From NCBI GenBank assembly GCA_963682055.1, contig OY821744.1:5868835-5932834 (forward strand): DNA of 64,000 nt, written 5' to 3'. The stretch is from Primula veris (lineage: Eukaryota; Streptophyta; Magnoliopsida; Ericales; Primulaceae). This document shows positions 1 to 13,225 of the stretch, piece by piece. The position numbers and the translations under genes are program-made. The notes under the pieces are model-generated. The model made no database searches. It was not told where the DNA came from and saw only the letters and a list, made by a program, of their open reading frames with translations. Numbering within the stretch: position 1 is the stretch's first letter; each line of letters opens with the position of its first letter.

Positions 1-589
1 AATTTAGTAGGTAAAAAGACTATTTTGCCCTTCAACTTAACGGAAAACGTTAGCTGACGTCACTATTTAACGGTCAATTTGGACGGAAAATACTAAATCG
101 AAAGTTTTCATTTAATACAGTATACTAAATCAAAAAGTTGATAGTTGAGTATAGTAAATCGAAATGAGCTGAATACGCTTAACATTAATTATCTCTATTT
201 TTTTTTTATAAAAAATAGAAAAATTCAAGAAAGTCAACAAACATTTAGGAACCTGTTTTTAGAATTTACGATTATCACCGGTGAATTAATAACATGCAAT
301 ACCATTTACTCCTTAGTATTTCACAGGCATATTTAAATATCGTGAAATCTAATCCATATTAGTATTAGGAAAATATAAATAATCAAATTTATAGTCTTAA
401 CCAATTGAGTTAAAGTATGTTAAACTGTATTTTTCTTTTTTTTTAAAAGCTGTCTGTACTCTATTCTCAAGAAGTCCAAAGTCAAAGTGATTCAGAGACA
501 TAAAAAGAAAAACAGTGTGTGTGGGATTATATATATATATACATATATATTCATATTCATATTCATATATATATATTTAGAGATAGAAA
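1..589. other. Upstream/promoter region of the mARC-like gene
   Basis: No gene is seen here. The first ~170 bases read like a repeat-derived sequence (short recurring phrases around 'actaaatcgaaa' and 'agtaaatcgaaa' at about 95-165). A TA-rich tract at about 527-573 lies just upstream of the start codon at 590 and may hold the core promoter, but it is too simple in sequence to name a single TATA box. Confidence 0.4.
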
Positions 590-3500
590 ATGGGGGAGGC
601 GAGTGTGACAACAATATTTATTTATCCCATCAAATCTTGCCGTGGTTTCTCTCTTCCTCAAGCTCCTCTCTCTTCCACTGGTATATATATATATATAGTT
701 ACTAATCGTGTCCCAATCGTGTCGCACTTGTGTGTCGCGTAATAAAATAAAAATATAGGTGTGTGGCGTGTAATAAAATAAAAATATAGAAAATATTTAT
801 AGTATATAAACATGTGGATAATAAAAAAAAATATATTTTAAGATTAAAAATAATGTTTGGTTGTTAAAGGGGATAAATAATTTTATTAGTTTTTATTTTT
901 TATATTATGATATTATTGTAATTAATATAAAGGTCTAGGGCTATTTTTGAAAAAAAAAAGAGGCTAAATTGGGCAGACTCATTTGACTTGGTTTGGCTTG
1001 TTAGAATAGAACGATATATATAAATTATACATACATGCGTATATTGTTTTTTTTTCCAATTTCCCATTTTTTTTTAGCCTTTTTTACTTAGAATTACTAA
1101 CTTTTCCCCTTGTGATGATTGAAATGTTTTTTTTAATAGTTGGATTGCATTTTTAGGAAATTTGAATAACTGTTTTGTATTCTTTTGATTTGTTGTACTT
1201 GGTATGTTTTTTCTTCTTCTTGGAACTAAAATTTTCTTTTTGGGGATACCCTTAATTTTTTAAACGTAATTACTAATTAGACTTGGAGGCCTTTATTTAT
1301 GGAGGAAAACTAAGTAACATAAAGATATAATACAAAAGTGGTCTAAAGTATGTTGATATACGGATTGCGGTGAATTTGTATTTTTTGATGATTAATCGAT
1401 ATTGATAATTAAAAAAAGAAAGAATTTGGTAAATTAAAGGTGTGATGATAAAATATGACACTTGTAGTGATACCAAATTCCATATCATTGTTCCAATATA
1501 TTTTGATCAGCTGCGTAAATCGTTTATAATTTGTTTTGATATGTACTGGAAACTGTTGGCTACTTCATTGTGTATTGTGTCTTTTCATGTTAATGATAAA
1601 GCCATCATAAATTTGAACAATCTGAGACATATTACAGACAAGTGCAATTGATATTACTTTTCTAACATATTAATTTCAAGAAGAATGCATTTGAATGACT
1701 ATGAATAACTGATGTTACTGCCCTTAGGTGTCGACTCATGTGGGTATGTTCTATGCAATGAAGAACAAAACGCCACTTTTGACAAAAAAATATCATGTAT
1801 TTCACACATGAGTCTGTGCTTCGAAATTGGCTCAAACTGTGACATGAAATCTAGAAATCCACCTCAGAAGAAACTCAGATTTATTTAATTGAATGAAAAG
1901 CTTCCGGATCCAAATCCTAACACACATGTTTAGGCCCCTTTAAAGAAACTTAAGTCTTCTACTAACCCAGATTAGACAAATATCCAAAGCTCTGTACTAG
2001 AGAAAAATAGAAAGCAACAAAACATGCACTCGAACGAAATAATTCGGGCTAAGATTTGACACTAGCTCCATGGCCCAGTGTCACTTTTCAAAGTTAATAA
2101 ATTGTAAACTCTGCCGGAATGTGCTCATTCTTACAAATCTTGCAACCATATTGAAAGAATGAATGTTTTGCATGTATCAGTCAACAATTGAATAATGGAT
2201 TTCTCACTACCTATTCCGCATCAATAAGTGATGTTATTATATTTTTTGTTTGATCTGTAGGATTTCGGTGGGATCGACAATGGTTGGTAGTAAATGCTAG
2301 GGGCAGGGCATACACTCAGAGAGTCGAGCCTAAGCTTGCTCTAGTTCAAACTGAGCTCCCAGCTGAGGCATTTTCGGAGGGCTTTAAACCTGCAAAAACT
2401 TCATGTTTAGGTAAATGAAAATATAGTTTCCATTGTTTAACATTTAGAATTGATTGTTTTTTGATAGTATTGGATTAACCATCTTGTCTAACAGATGCCT
2501 TTATTCTGGATATGGATTGAAAACGGAATACATTCTTGTTTTGGGTGTGATGCGAGTTTAGTTTTAAGGTCGTCTTAAAGTTCACATTTAGAACAGTATC
2601 TACTCATCTGTCCTTACTGCTTCATAATTCACAAGTTAACTGGCAATAATCCTCGTTTAGTGGTTAAACTATAACCAAACAATGGAATTTGTAGAGATTG
2701 AGTCTGATCAGAGATAAGCATAATTTTTCATTAAAAATTAGATATCTAGTGCAGTGAGCAAGACAAGTAGTGTACTAAAAACAATCTTCTCTTCAGTTAT
2801 AGCATAGACAAAATATTAAATACTGAAATCATTACAGTCATTAGTAGGCATCGGATGAATTATATAGACATCAATTTTAACTTTTCCCCTTTGTAAAAAC
2901 TGATGTGTTTTATTCAATCATCAACTTCTAAAACTTAATAAAAATGGAATTGTATTTTCTTGTCTTTTTAACTTGTATTTTCTCTCTTTAAAGTCTTAAA
3001 GGCACCTGGTATGAATGAGCTCAAGGTTCCGTTAACTAAACCAAATGAAATATCAGAGGGTGTATCGGTTTGGGAATGGTCTGGTGCTTCTTTTGATGAG
3101 GGGGATGAGGCTTCAAAATGGTTCTCCACTTATATAGGCAAACCAAGCCGCCTAGTACGTTTTAATGAAGGTAATTGATTCAATTTTTAACTGAGTATCT
3201 AGACCTGAAGTCTTTTAGTATGAATAGAATAGTTATCTATGTAATTGAGTTGCTACACATTATCCTCTGAAGTCATATTAAATTGTTGCAAATGTGAGTT
3301 TTGGTGATGGACAATCGTACTTTCGTCAGCATCTTGAGTAAGGTCACTTAGGGTCTTATATCATATTTCAATTGTAGGAGGTATTTCTACTTTACTCATA
3401 GTAAAAAGAAAATAGTATACTTTAGTTGAAGCAGAAGTAAAATATTTGGCAAAGACGAAGCTTATTCTCAAAATATAACTGCAGTCAGACAAATTGATGA

Positions 3501-5590
3501 ATTTTCTTTGTTATATCGTCACACCCAAAGCTATTCGAAATCTTTTTTGAACTTATTGATAAAGCCATCAGATTTTAATATGCATGATGATTTACAGAAG
3601 GCACTAGACCAGAACAGTCTATTAAAAATGGTGATCTTTCGATGTGATTAACTGCGTGGTTTGATGGTATATGGTCGCTGTAAATTTTTATTGCCAAATG
3701 GTCGTGTTCTTTAATTCCTTACAACAAAATAATTATTTAAGGTGGTTAAAAGCGAAGAGCATCTACTTGTAATCGAGATTGAAAATATTAAATTTATCGA
3801 GAAAATATTAATATTTCGACTATCTGTATTATTTCTTGATGCATAATTTTCTATTCAATAAACTCGCTGATTTTTGTCATGCAGCGGCGGAAACCAGGGC
3901 AGTGGATCCAGACTATGCTCGTGGACACAAAATTATGTTCTCTGACCAATACCCATTTCTCCTGATGTCCGAGGTTAGTAATTTTAACAAGATAATTAGG
4001 GAAGGAAAATTTGCTTCAATTAGTACACTTTGGAACAAACATTTTTAATTCCTTAAATTTAAATTCTACAGAGTTCGATGAATGCTTTCAATAAGCTTCT
4101 CAAGGAGCCAGTATTGATCAATCGTTTCAGGCCCAAGTATTTGTTTTGACACATTTTTCTTCACTTATTTTCTTCAATGGTGCAATTGTTCTCTTTGATA
4201 TCCATTTAAATTACATAGTCCACAAGTTGGATCTTAAGATTATCTTAGAGGGGTCCCATCTTCTCTCAGGAAGTGGAAATAACAATTATAGCCATATTTC
4301 CTTCTATTTCCGAACTTATAGTTTACTTTCTCAAACTTCACAGTATTGTAGTTGATGGTTGCGAGCCATTTGCTGAGGACTTATGGAAGGAGATAAAAAT
4401 TAATGAGTTCACATTCCATGGCGTTAAGTTATGCTCTCGATGTAAGGTAAAGAGATTGTTCTTGCAGAACTACTGGTTATAAGCTTAATTGGCAATCTAG
4501 AAAAGGCTTCGGCCGTCCATATATGATACTTTGATTACTTGTTAATTCGGGTTATTTTGATATTGTTACGTACTCTTGGAGCACTAATGGAGAAAAAAAC
4601 GATGATTTTGTCACACAATAAAATAGAATCAAAATCAAAGCGAAACTGAGCTACGCATGGGTAGATATTAGTGAATTTTGTCACACAATAAAATTCAAAT
4701 CTTTTTTGAATGTGGTAATTTGCATACTCGGTTATCGTATTGGAGCATAACTCGTATTTTTTGTGCAGATACCCACAATCAACCAAGAGACTGCAATTGC
4801 TAACCCTAAGATAACTGAAACTCTCAAGGCATTTAGGTCAGATACAGAGCTGCGCCCAACCAAGAAACAGCAGGGTTTGGTAAGACTCTTGTGGATATAA
4901 AAGCTTTTCTGTATTAACTCATCACGAGTTACACGCTCAGTAGGTCCACTATACGGTCTATACCATATGTGCTGATATGAGTGGCCATCTTCAGCACTAG
5001 GAGTGAAATTGAGTTTTTTTTTCTTCTTCTTGTATTTAGATGATGTTTAATTGCAGCTGTTAAGCAAATAAGTGGATTTTTTTAAGATCAAGAAAAAAGC
5101 TAGGTCCATCCTGCTTGAAGCTTCTAGCATTTAAGGCAAGAAAAACAGAAAAGCTCAGCTTTTTAGCTGATCAACGAAATACAGTCTTCAAATTTTTAGC
5201 ACAGAAGGCAAAAAAAAGAGAGCTTAAAGCTGCAACCAAACAAGGCCTTTCTTACTCATCTGGGTCCTCCTTTGCTGCTTGAAGCTAAAATAATTCCAAT
5301 TAATAAACAAAACTTTCAGTACGAGTGTCATCGACTCGTTTACGAGAACGACATGTTGCACTTATCTTGGAATAAATTGGGTAATATATAGAAATTCAGT
5401 TGACAAATTGATTGGATCGTTCACCAATCTTAGAATAGTACTGAATTTCCAAACTATTTTGCAGGTATATTTTGGGCAACACTTGGTATGCATAGAGTCA
5501 TTAACTGAAGGGAGGGGAAAGATCATAAAAGTGGGGGACCCTATTACTGTCCTCAAGGTTGTACCATCCTCTGATGATGCCCCTGCTTAA
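590..5590 (+). CDS. MOSC-domain molybdenum-cofactor protein (mARC / amidoxime reductase type)
   Basis: Eight exons: 590-680, 2261-2410, 2994-3170, 3885-3973, 4072-4136, 4344-4446, 4769-4879, 5465-5590. Joined they give 912 nt and 303 residues with no internal stop; every intron is GT-AG. The product has an N-terminal MOSC beta-barrel domain (IYPIKSCRG near residue 11, then RWDRQWLVVN and TQRVEPKLALV) and a C-terminal MOSC domain (INRFRP, VDGCEPFAEDLW, FHGVKLCSRCK, VYFGQ). In animal mARC the Cys of the SRC motif binds the molybdenum cofactor; here it is Cys224. Family members are about 300 residues and reduce N-hydroxylated compounds, in animals with cytochrome b5 and its reductase. The order of motifs matches the Arabidopsis protein At5g44720 as I remember it. 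The first exon is short and easily missed: ATG at 590 is followed by MGEASVTTIFIYPIKSCRG. Family assignment is firm; substrate and location in the cell are not shown by the sequence. Confidence 0.93.
683..1015 (+). mobile_element. Interspersed (TA)n-flanked element, copy A, in intron 1 of the mARC-like gene
   Basis: From about 700 ('gttactaatcgtg') to about 1010 ('gttagaatagaacg') the sequence is clearly related, in inverted orientation, to about 29240-29555. Shared stretches include 'gtttggttgttaaag', 'ttattgtaattaat' and 'ttattagtttttatttt'. Both copies are flanked by TA microsatellite, as in MITEs that insert into (TA)n. No coding capacity. The class (MITE or small Helitron-like) is uncertain. 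It begins about 20 bases after the exon 1 splice donor. Confidence 0.55.
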
Positions 5591-7448
5591 TCTCTCAAAC
5601 AAGAGGATGCAAGAGTAACGTTTTTCTGGTACAAGCAAATGAACCCTTGCCTATTTTAGCATATGCGGATATTACGCGAGAAGGAGCATGCGTTCTTTAC
5701 CCTAAAGATGCATAGAATAGCTCAACTATGAAATAAAGTCGACTTTAGTTGTATAGTGAACAACAGGATGCTTCAAGTTTGCCTTGTAAAAGTACTAAAA
5801 TCATGCTAGCGAACTTTTGTATAGTGGTGTTTCATTTGTTAGTCCAAGTTCTAGAGTCATTACTATGACTTACTATGAAACCAAATCCATGTTTTTTTAT
5901 TTTTATTTTAGATACACGTGTTTTCTATTTACATTACACCGTTCTCTCTTCATATTTTGGACTCATCATCACGGTCGGGCCCTTTTTGTTGCTTGCAATC
6001 TTGTAAAGCTCAATTCTTTTCTTAATATTTACTGGTTATTAACATAGCATTCCCAACACTATATTTTGCAACTTGTCCATAAATGCATGTCCACACCAGT
6101 CGTGTATTAAAATCTATACACATTATAAAATGTTTATTTTGTACTTTCACTTTTTACATTCATCGCTTTTCAAACGCTCAACCATTAGAATTAACTTTCC
6201 ACCTTTAAATCCATACCTCTCACATTTAATTTTGCCATTAAAATCTCATTAACTTAATTTATTTACACCCGTATTTTCATAACTTATCAAACAAAATCTC
6301 ATCCTCTAAAACAAAATCACAACTTTTAAAAAAAAATTCAATCAACAATTCTTCATTTCCTTTCATCTTTCCAATCATTTTTCACATTCATCGCTTTTCC
6401 AACGATCAACTATTAGAATTAACTCTCCACATTTAAATGCATACCTCTCACATTTAATTTTGCCATTAAAATCTTATCAACTTAATTTATTTACGCCCGT
6501 ATTTTCATAACTTATCAAACAAAAACTCATCCTCTAAAACAAAATCACAACTTTTAAAAAAAAAATCAATCTTCAATTCTTCATTTCCTTTAATCTTTCC
6601 AATTCAACATCTTTGACTATGTTAAATTAAAAAAATAGAGTAGTTGATAAATAGTTGATGAGTGACAGAAGGTTGCGGTTGGTTAGAAGTGACCGGAGGT
6701 TAAATTAATTGAGATTAAGGCAGTTATGGGGAAATAAGAGAAACATATCACCCCCTTTCTGTGTATTCTAGTGAGAAAATGAATGAGCAAATTGTGTAAA
6801 GGGGAAGGGGGTAAAAGTTTATCTCTGGTGTTTTTTTAGAATAAAATATTCTTTTTATATGTCTTGAGCAGCTTGATACATTTGAACAGATTTTGGGTAT
6901 ATGTCCAAACTAAATATATATTTTAATTGAATACAAGTAATATGACAGACTGTTGTGTAGTACATTTTACATATTTTGTACTAAATAGTATATATGGGCT
7001 CATTAGGACAAACTCTTGGGAATGATCTAACAGTAGTGTTTCTTGACTTTCCTTTTTTTTCGAAGTTACGGTATACCTCTTCAATCTACAAGAACCGCTA
7101 ATAAGATCTAATGGAATACGCAGAAAATTTACATTCTGCTTTTAAGTTTGGAACTTTAAAGAAGACGGTGTACTGAAATAACAAGGGAGACAGACAAATT
7201 GAGCTCACAACCAGATTACTTCTCAAGGATTTTGAACTAAGAAATACTTTACTATTAACTTACATATAGTTCAATAAGAAGGCACTAATTTTAGAAACAA
7301 AATTTATTTCTTGGCAGAAGCAAACATCAAGTCGACGAACAAAAGCCAATCATGTTGTATATAGATATATGTCGGTTGTACTTGCTAGGCATGTGCGCGC
7401 AATCTCGTTAATACCAAAGAGAAAAAAAGGACTAATACGACAAGGGAT
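5591..7448. other. Intergenic region between the convergent mARC-like and TAM41 genes
   Basis: It holds the 3' ends of two tail-to-tail genes and a 228-bp tandem duplication at about 6150-6603 (listed separately). The rest is AT-rich single-copy-looking DNA. No conserved protein or RNA gene was seen. Confidence 0.5.
6150..6603. repeat. 228-bp tandem duplication
   Basis: Two head-to-tail copies, about 6150-6375 and 6378-6603, share long near-identical runs, for example 'acattcatcgcttttc' at 6156 and 6384 and 'cgtattttcataacttatc' in each. They differ by scattered single bases, so the duplication is not brand new. No coding content. Confidence 0.85.
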
Positions 7449-10400
7449 TTATGTCCATGATTTCCAAGCCTTGCTCATTTTCTTTGAGAGATACTTAACA
7501 CCATTAACAGCGCCAGCTGTCAATAAACCAGAAACGGCTTGTCTCGCACTCGATACCATAACTTTTCGCCTCAAAATCTTTCTCATGCATTCTACAGCTT
7601 CTTCCCTTGAACGAACTATAACTTCTTTTCTAACTTTTCCTGCAAAGGCAACAGATCATTTCTTCACTCTTGCTAATAGAATTTATATAAGAAAAAAATG
7701 ACCAACTGGAAAAGACTGAATCGACACATGGGCTGATATGTTACTCGGCTTAAACAACAGCCTTGTATAAACCGCAAACTTAATATAAAATCTACGTAAA
7801 TAACTTTTAAATATGCAGAATGTTTCTATCCATAGATATCTGGCTCAATTTGGAAAAGAAATAACTTGTCTTAACAATAATCATTTGTATTTATTTTTAG
7901 TCAAGAATGATAGAAGGGGCAATCAAACAAATTCGGGCAAAGCAACCCAACACACTGGTCCAAAATTACTCTAGTTGCTAAACGAGTTTTCTTATGTTCA
8001 CCTCGAAAAATCAAGAAGACTGAAATGTGGTTTTTCTACTTCAAACAAAAAATTCAAATTTTCTTCAACCAAGAAACACAATGCACATGAAAATTCAAAA
8101 GGATAAGAACCCAATTGAGAGCTGCCACAATAAAAATATACAGTATCGAGTGAAAAATCAATTACCAGAGTCGGTGATAATCTTATTTTCTCCCAAATTC
8201 CACCCCATCTCCTTTCTTACAGCAGGAGGAAGACATGAAACAAGTGAGGAAGCTGTTGATAGACCACAATCCTGTTTTTTGATACGGTAAAAGATATCAG
8301 ACAAATTGAGCTTAACTGCAAAAAAATTATTATGCATGACATCATAGCACACTTGATCAGGCTATATTATGCAATTTACTCCCTTAATTGATAGTGTAGT
8401 ACACATTTTCAGAACACCAACGCTAACAAACGATCTTATTAATTTGTCTGCAAAGTCATAACAAGTTAATGGACTTTGAGCAGAAAATAAGAAGAAAATC
8501 AATTTAAAAAATTAACTGAAAAGCCCTAACTAACCTGATGAACTTTTACTTGGTCCCTGTTACATGAAGTAATCTTTAATAAATCCTTGGTCGCATATTC
8601 TTCCAAAACTGGCTTATACATTTTCTGGAATAAATCAAACTGCCCTTGTACAATCTTCTTTACCTATTCCAGTTATTAAATAACATTGTCAACCAAGAGA
8701 AATACATCCAGCGATATCACGACACTATGCAGTAACCTTAGCAGTTTACGAAAAATCATTTTACAATTCCAAATAAATAAATCTCTAAATTTATAAAATA
8801 AAAACTTTCGTCAATGAAATTTTTTAAAATATTAGCTAAAGCTAGAAATGGACTATACATGCGTTAACACGAGCAAACTACAGCTCAGTATCTACCTTGT
8901 CTTTGTCCTCTGCGAAAAGCATACGTACATCGCCAAAGTATGACAGGCTACATATCTTAGCATACAGATTTTCCTGCTTATGAAAATTAACCATTTTTAG
9001 AAAATTGCAAAAGGAGCCGATAAATTTTTTATTCACAAGTAATGGGATAAAGGATAACCTCAGAAACTTCAGCAGGAGAAAGCAGCAGAGCAGCAGCTGT
9101 TGCAGCCCTCAAGTTGACAGAGTTTATATTCTCCATATCCAAATTATCCACAAGTATGTGAATCTAAAGGACAACACGATCAACAACATAATGTATGAGA
9201 TGGCACTGTAGTTGACCAAAAACAAATCTCTTACATACTAAATTAGCTTCCTTGTCTAAATCAAATTATAACTAGTAGGTATATATGTTTCCCGTGTACA
9301 ACGTAGAGATTTGAGTGAAATAAACACTCTCCCCTTGCTTACTGTTGTATAGCTGTCAAGTGATATTGAGAGTTTGTCATTAAGAAGACTAAACGAATGT
9401 AATAGTCAGCAAATGTAACATTACCACTTACAGGCATGTGATCATCTAGAAGATGTATTTATTTCAAAATAAGAAACAGCGAAATGTTACAATAAATAGA
9501 TCCACAAATACGGCCATCTTAAGAACTTTCTATTCTTTTCAATGGGGTAAATGCCATGCCAACTAACGCGTAGTTACGATTAATTACTGTTCAAACTTAT
9601 CATGCATAGCATTGATCTAATTGGTGCCAAACTTAAGAAGCAGATTAGGAGTTTTGGCTTTTTAAGTAATTATTATTCTCGGAAGTGTTTAATGGAGCGC
9701 TAAATTTGACAATTATTCTTACAGATCAAACATTCTCTAAGTCATATCTTTGTAATTATGCCATGGGGATAAATGCTTGGCTAAATATCTACCCGTGTCT
9801 TTTTCCCATGCACTGCAGGAGGCTTTAACTGAAAGAAGAAAAAACTTGCTGGTAACACTAGCAGAATATCCTTTAACACCCCAAAATGCTATATCATCGT
9901 TTATATAACAACTTGTTCAGTATATGAAGATAAATATTCTGAAAACTTAAATATTTACTTTGAACAAACTATAAGTAAAGTTGACATGAGAACAAGATGA
10001 AGTCAAATGGTACTATAAAGATTATACTTACAGGTTTCTGTAAGCGTCCACTCAAATAAAGCCTTTCCCAATTGAGAACATCCCGTACCAAGTCATCCAT
10101 CCGAACAACTCCATACTTGAACATCTGAATAAACTCAAAGGTAAGGTCTAAAAAAGAAACACCTACCGTGGTAGCCTTATAAATACACAAGATGAGTATA
10201 AATGATTAAACATTTACCTTCTCCTTATAGGAGACAAATGGGTTAAAGTGCACTCCGACACCAATTTCATCGGCAATTTGAGTAATCTGATGTTCCAAAC
10301 CAAAATCACAAGGCACAATACAATAATTTGAATTTTGAGGAAAAATGAATTGGAAATGATCACTAAGAAGGAGTATCGTACCAGTTTCGCCCCGCCAAGA

Positions 10401-11131
10401 GGTATCATCCAAGAAGCATAATGGTCTTCGTTCATTTCCAGGTTCTTTCAAATAGAAGAAGATATTAGGGTCTAGTTGGTCGTGTTTACACGAAACTTTC
10501 CTTTCCCCCTCAAAATCTTAGTCACTAATTTTAAAGTTGAAATCCGGAACTTAAAATAACTCCTTTGTTTTCATAAATTTTACTTCCGTAGTTGTTCTTT
10601 ACTACAGTATTCATAAATACAAATATTTGAAGCAAGAAAGTTAGAAACTATAGATAGCCAGGTCTCCAAAACTCGTGTGTTTGCACAAAAAAAAATCTAT
10701 ATGATATGTTAGGGCAACCAATCAATCAAAGACGTGGAAATACTTCTGTTTGCGTAAATCAAAAGGCAAAAAAAACCAAAACAAAATACTTATAATACAA
10801 GAAACTAGAAGGATTTAATTGAAATGCTAACCTCAGTATGCCACTGCTTAGGATCTGATACACCAAGAATGTAATCCACCATTGACGACTAGATGAAAAA
10901 CAACATGACAACAAAAGAGAAGAAATAAAGATGTAGAATTAGGCACATAATCTCGAAACAATAAAAATTATGCCTAGATCTTGGTGAATACCTTAAAAAA
11001 CAGGAGTACGAAAAAGTCCCAACCTTATCTCTATTATTGGGATGAAGAGTTGAACCATATATACAGCAAAACTCAACAGGGGGAAGAACATCGAGGAGGC
11101 TCCCAACCTCAGATTTCTTCTCATGTTCCAT
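7449..11131 (-). CDS. TAM41: Mitochondrial CDP-diacylglycerol synthase, TAM41 family
   Basis: Ten exons in transcript order: 11131-11024, 10888-10832, 10444-10382, 10286-10218, 10124-10032, 9163-9059, 8973-8896, 8663-8535, 8310-8166, 7639-7449. They join to 1038 nt and 345 residues without a stop. Hallmarks in order: LPPVEFCCIYGSTLHPNN (residues 16-33, nucleotidyl-transferase-like YGS), SSMVDYILGVSDPKQWH, DHYASWMIPLGGAKL, VGVHFNPFV, KYGVVRMDDLV, LYLSGRLQKP (ending at 130), HILVDNLD, ICSLSYFGDVRMLFAED, and a C-terminal tail RRKVMVSSARQAVSGLL. TAM41 makes CDP-diacylglycerol from phosphatidic acid on the matrix side of the inner mitochondrial membrane, feeding cardiolipin synthesis. The ATG at 11131 is chosen because an in-frame TGA lies three codons upstream and the N-terminus resembles that of the Arabidopsis homologue. 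The exon 9 acceptor appears to be TTAAG (8311-8313), because the TGCAG five bases earlier would break the frame. Confidence 0.93.
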
Positions 11132-12620
11132 TACTGTTCACTTGCATACAATTAAGGTATATAAACGAAGGGAAAAATAATAATTTATGGCTATTTGTTA
11201 TATACATATGCAAGCATAAACACCAATCAAATATTAGAAGAAAATATCCCATAAAACACTTCCCCAATAAATAAATGGGATGCAAAACTAAAGAACACAT
11301 TATGTGGGGGGGAAAATGAGTTCAATGTAGCAAGAACCTAAAACTACATGCATCGAACTACAAGATTTCGAGAAGAACAGGGCAATGAACAGATCACTGA
11401 ATCCATCTTAACTGAAATTCCTCAAAAACAAATATTCCAAGCTCTAATTATATGAACGTTATTGGTGATAATGGATACAGAACTCGTCTGGTTGCAACTA
11501 AATAAGTACTTATCAAAAACAGATTGCTAAACATGGAAAAGTTTTACTTAGCTGAGATTAAAATAGTGTAAATGTAGTGGAAAAGTAATTCTGGGAGAAA
11601 ATAAGGATCAAAATAGGAGTATAAAAAACACAAATTTTCATCGAATCAAACAAGTCCCAAAACATGCACAGATGTTCAAAGTTTCACAAATCTGTGAAAC
11701 TTTTGCTTCCAGTTTTGAATTTACTTAAGCCATGAATTTGGAACTTAAGGTTACATAATTGCAACTACCAAATAACTTCAATTTTTTTTCTTCGAGATTG
11801 TTTTCTATATGCTAGTGAGCTTAAAAGCTTGGTTTTTCGCTTTCCTGCCATAAAAAGGTGGAAGCTTAAAACTCAAAGATCCCAACTTTGATTCTCAGAG
11901 GTGAATAAGACAGATTTTTTTCCCATTAAATCCGCAGTACGTAGCCAAACATTACTCATAGATTATTGGCCATCGGATCAACATTAGAACTAAACGGTAG
12001 TATAACACCTGCCCCCTCTTTACCTAAATAAGTGTCCCTTACGAAAGCACGTACAACTTTGACCCGCAAAATTGATCATATTTAGATTCCCAAAATGAAC
12101 TCTTTCACAAGTCAAGCACACAGTTTATGCTTACAACTATATGATATAATTTTTAAATTTTCATCTCGGCAACTTAGATACAAAAATTGCAAGTCGAAGT
12201 TGCGCGTGTTCTCGTAAAGAGCACTTAAAACGTGAAACATGAAAAAGAAATGCAAAATTTACACATGAAATAATAGGAGCTGGAAAACGCGTTTTTTAAA
12301 AGGTGATACGAGTTTCCCGGTAAATATGGCATAACATTAGCACCAATGTGTATATCCTCTCTATTCAATGAGAAATGTAAGATGGTTTACAAATACACAG
12401 ACATTAATGTAAGAGGACTTTTATCAAACAGGTGACGTGCAAAATATAAGCGGCAAAAACCAAAAACAAATAATGTACAAACTTAAATTACATTAATTTT
12501 TTTTTCTAATTCCGAATATGAATATATATATATACATATATGTATATATATATTACCTGGGACTGGAATTAGTAGAAGATGGAGTGAATGTGCTTTTTGC
12601 AACAAAGACAAATATTAGGA
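11132..12620 (-). promoter_or_regulatory. Probable 5' leader exon and leader intron of the TAM41 gene
   Basis: Directly before the ATG the minus strand reads AACAG followed by TA-ATG, a good splice acceptor (AG at 11134-11133). A strong donor, CCCAG|GTAATAT, lies at 12557-12555, and the sequence just upstream (about 12557-12620) is less AT-rich than its surroundings. I infer an untranslated first exon near 12557-12620 and a leader intron of about 1.4 kb. Between them I see no other gene. Inference from splice consensus only. Confidence 0.4.
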
Positions 12621-12741
12621 CTTGTTTGGATAGTATATGAAAACCGCAAATAAACCCAATGTACTTTCATTTTTTTTCTTTTAACACCATGTATACGATA
12701 TTAGTTTTACAATCAATCCACATGTCTAACTTTGAGATAAC

Positions 12742-13225
12742 GGGTCCGTTTGTTATCAGTCTTTTCAGTCAAAAAGTTGCTTTTAGAAAACAATAGAAAA
12801 AAAACTTACTTTTCAAAATATACACGAGTGTTTGACAAAAAATTAAAAAAACTAACTTTCAACATATTGATTTTTGGCATTAGCTAATAACATTTTGCTT
12901 TTTCAATCAAAATAACTTTATAAGATATTTTTTTAATTTTTTTTTCATAATATCATATTTAAACGAGCAAGTAACACGTCAACTATACGAATAAAATTTT
13001 AGTTAAGATAAGATCAATATTCATTAAAAAATTTAAAATTGTGGCGAGAAAACTACCAAAATCTCCAAAATGTTTGGTTTTTTTGCTTTTAGCTTTTCTA
13101 GTTATATTCCTCCAAAATTTATATTTTTAAAAGTTAAAAAGAGTAGTGATACCAAATGTATATGACTTTTTAAAATCAAAAAACTAAAAAGGCTAACAAA
13201 AAAAGTTGATATCAAACATGCACAA
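12742..13225. mobile_element. Probable hAT-like MITE
   Basis: The left side begins 'gggtccgtttgttatca' and the right side, read backwards, begins 'gtgcatgtttgatatca'. Both are followed by T-rich stretches with 'aaaagttg' phrases. This layout is typical of small non-autonomous hAT elements, but no clear 8-bp target duplication was found. Confidence 0.35.

Noticed and set aside
10206..10451. 81- and 73-codon minus frames near 10.2-10.45 kb
   Set aside because: They are TAM41 exons 3 and 4 read through the intron between them, not separate genes.
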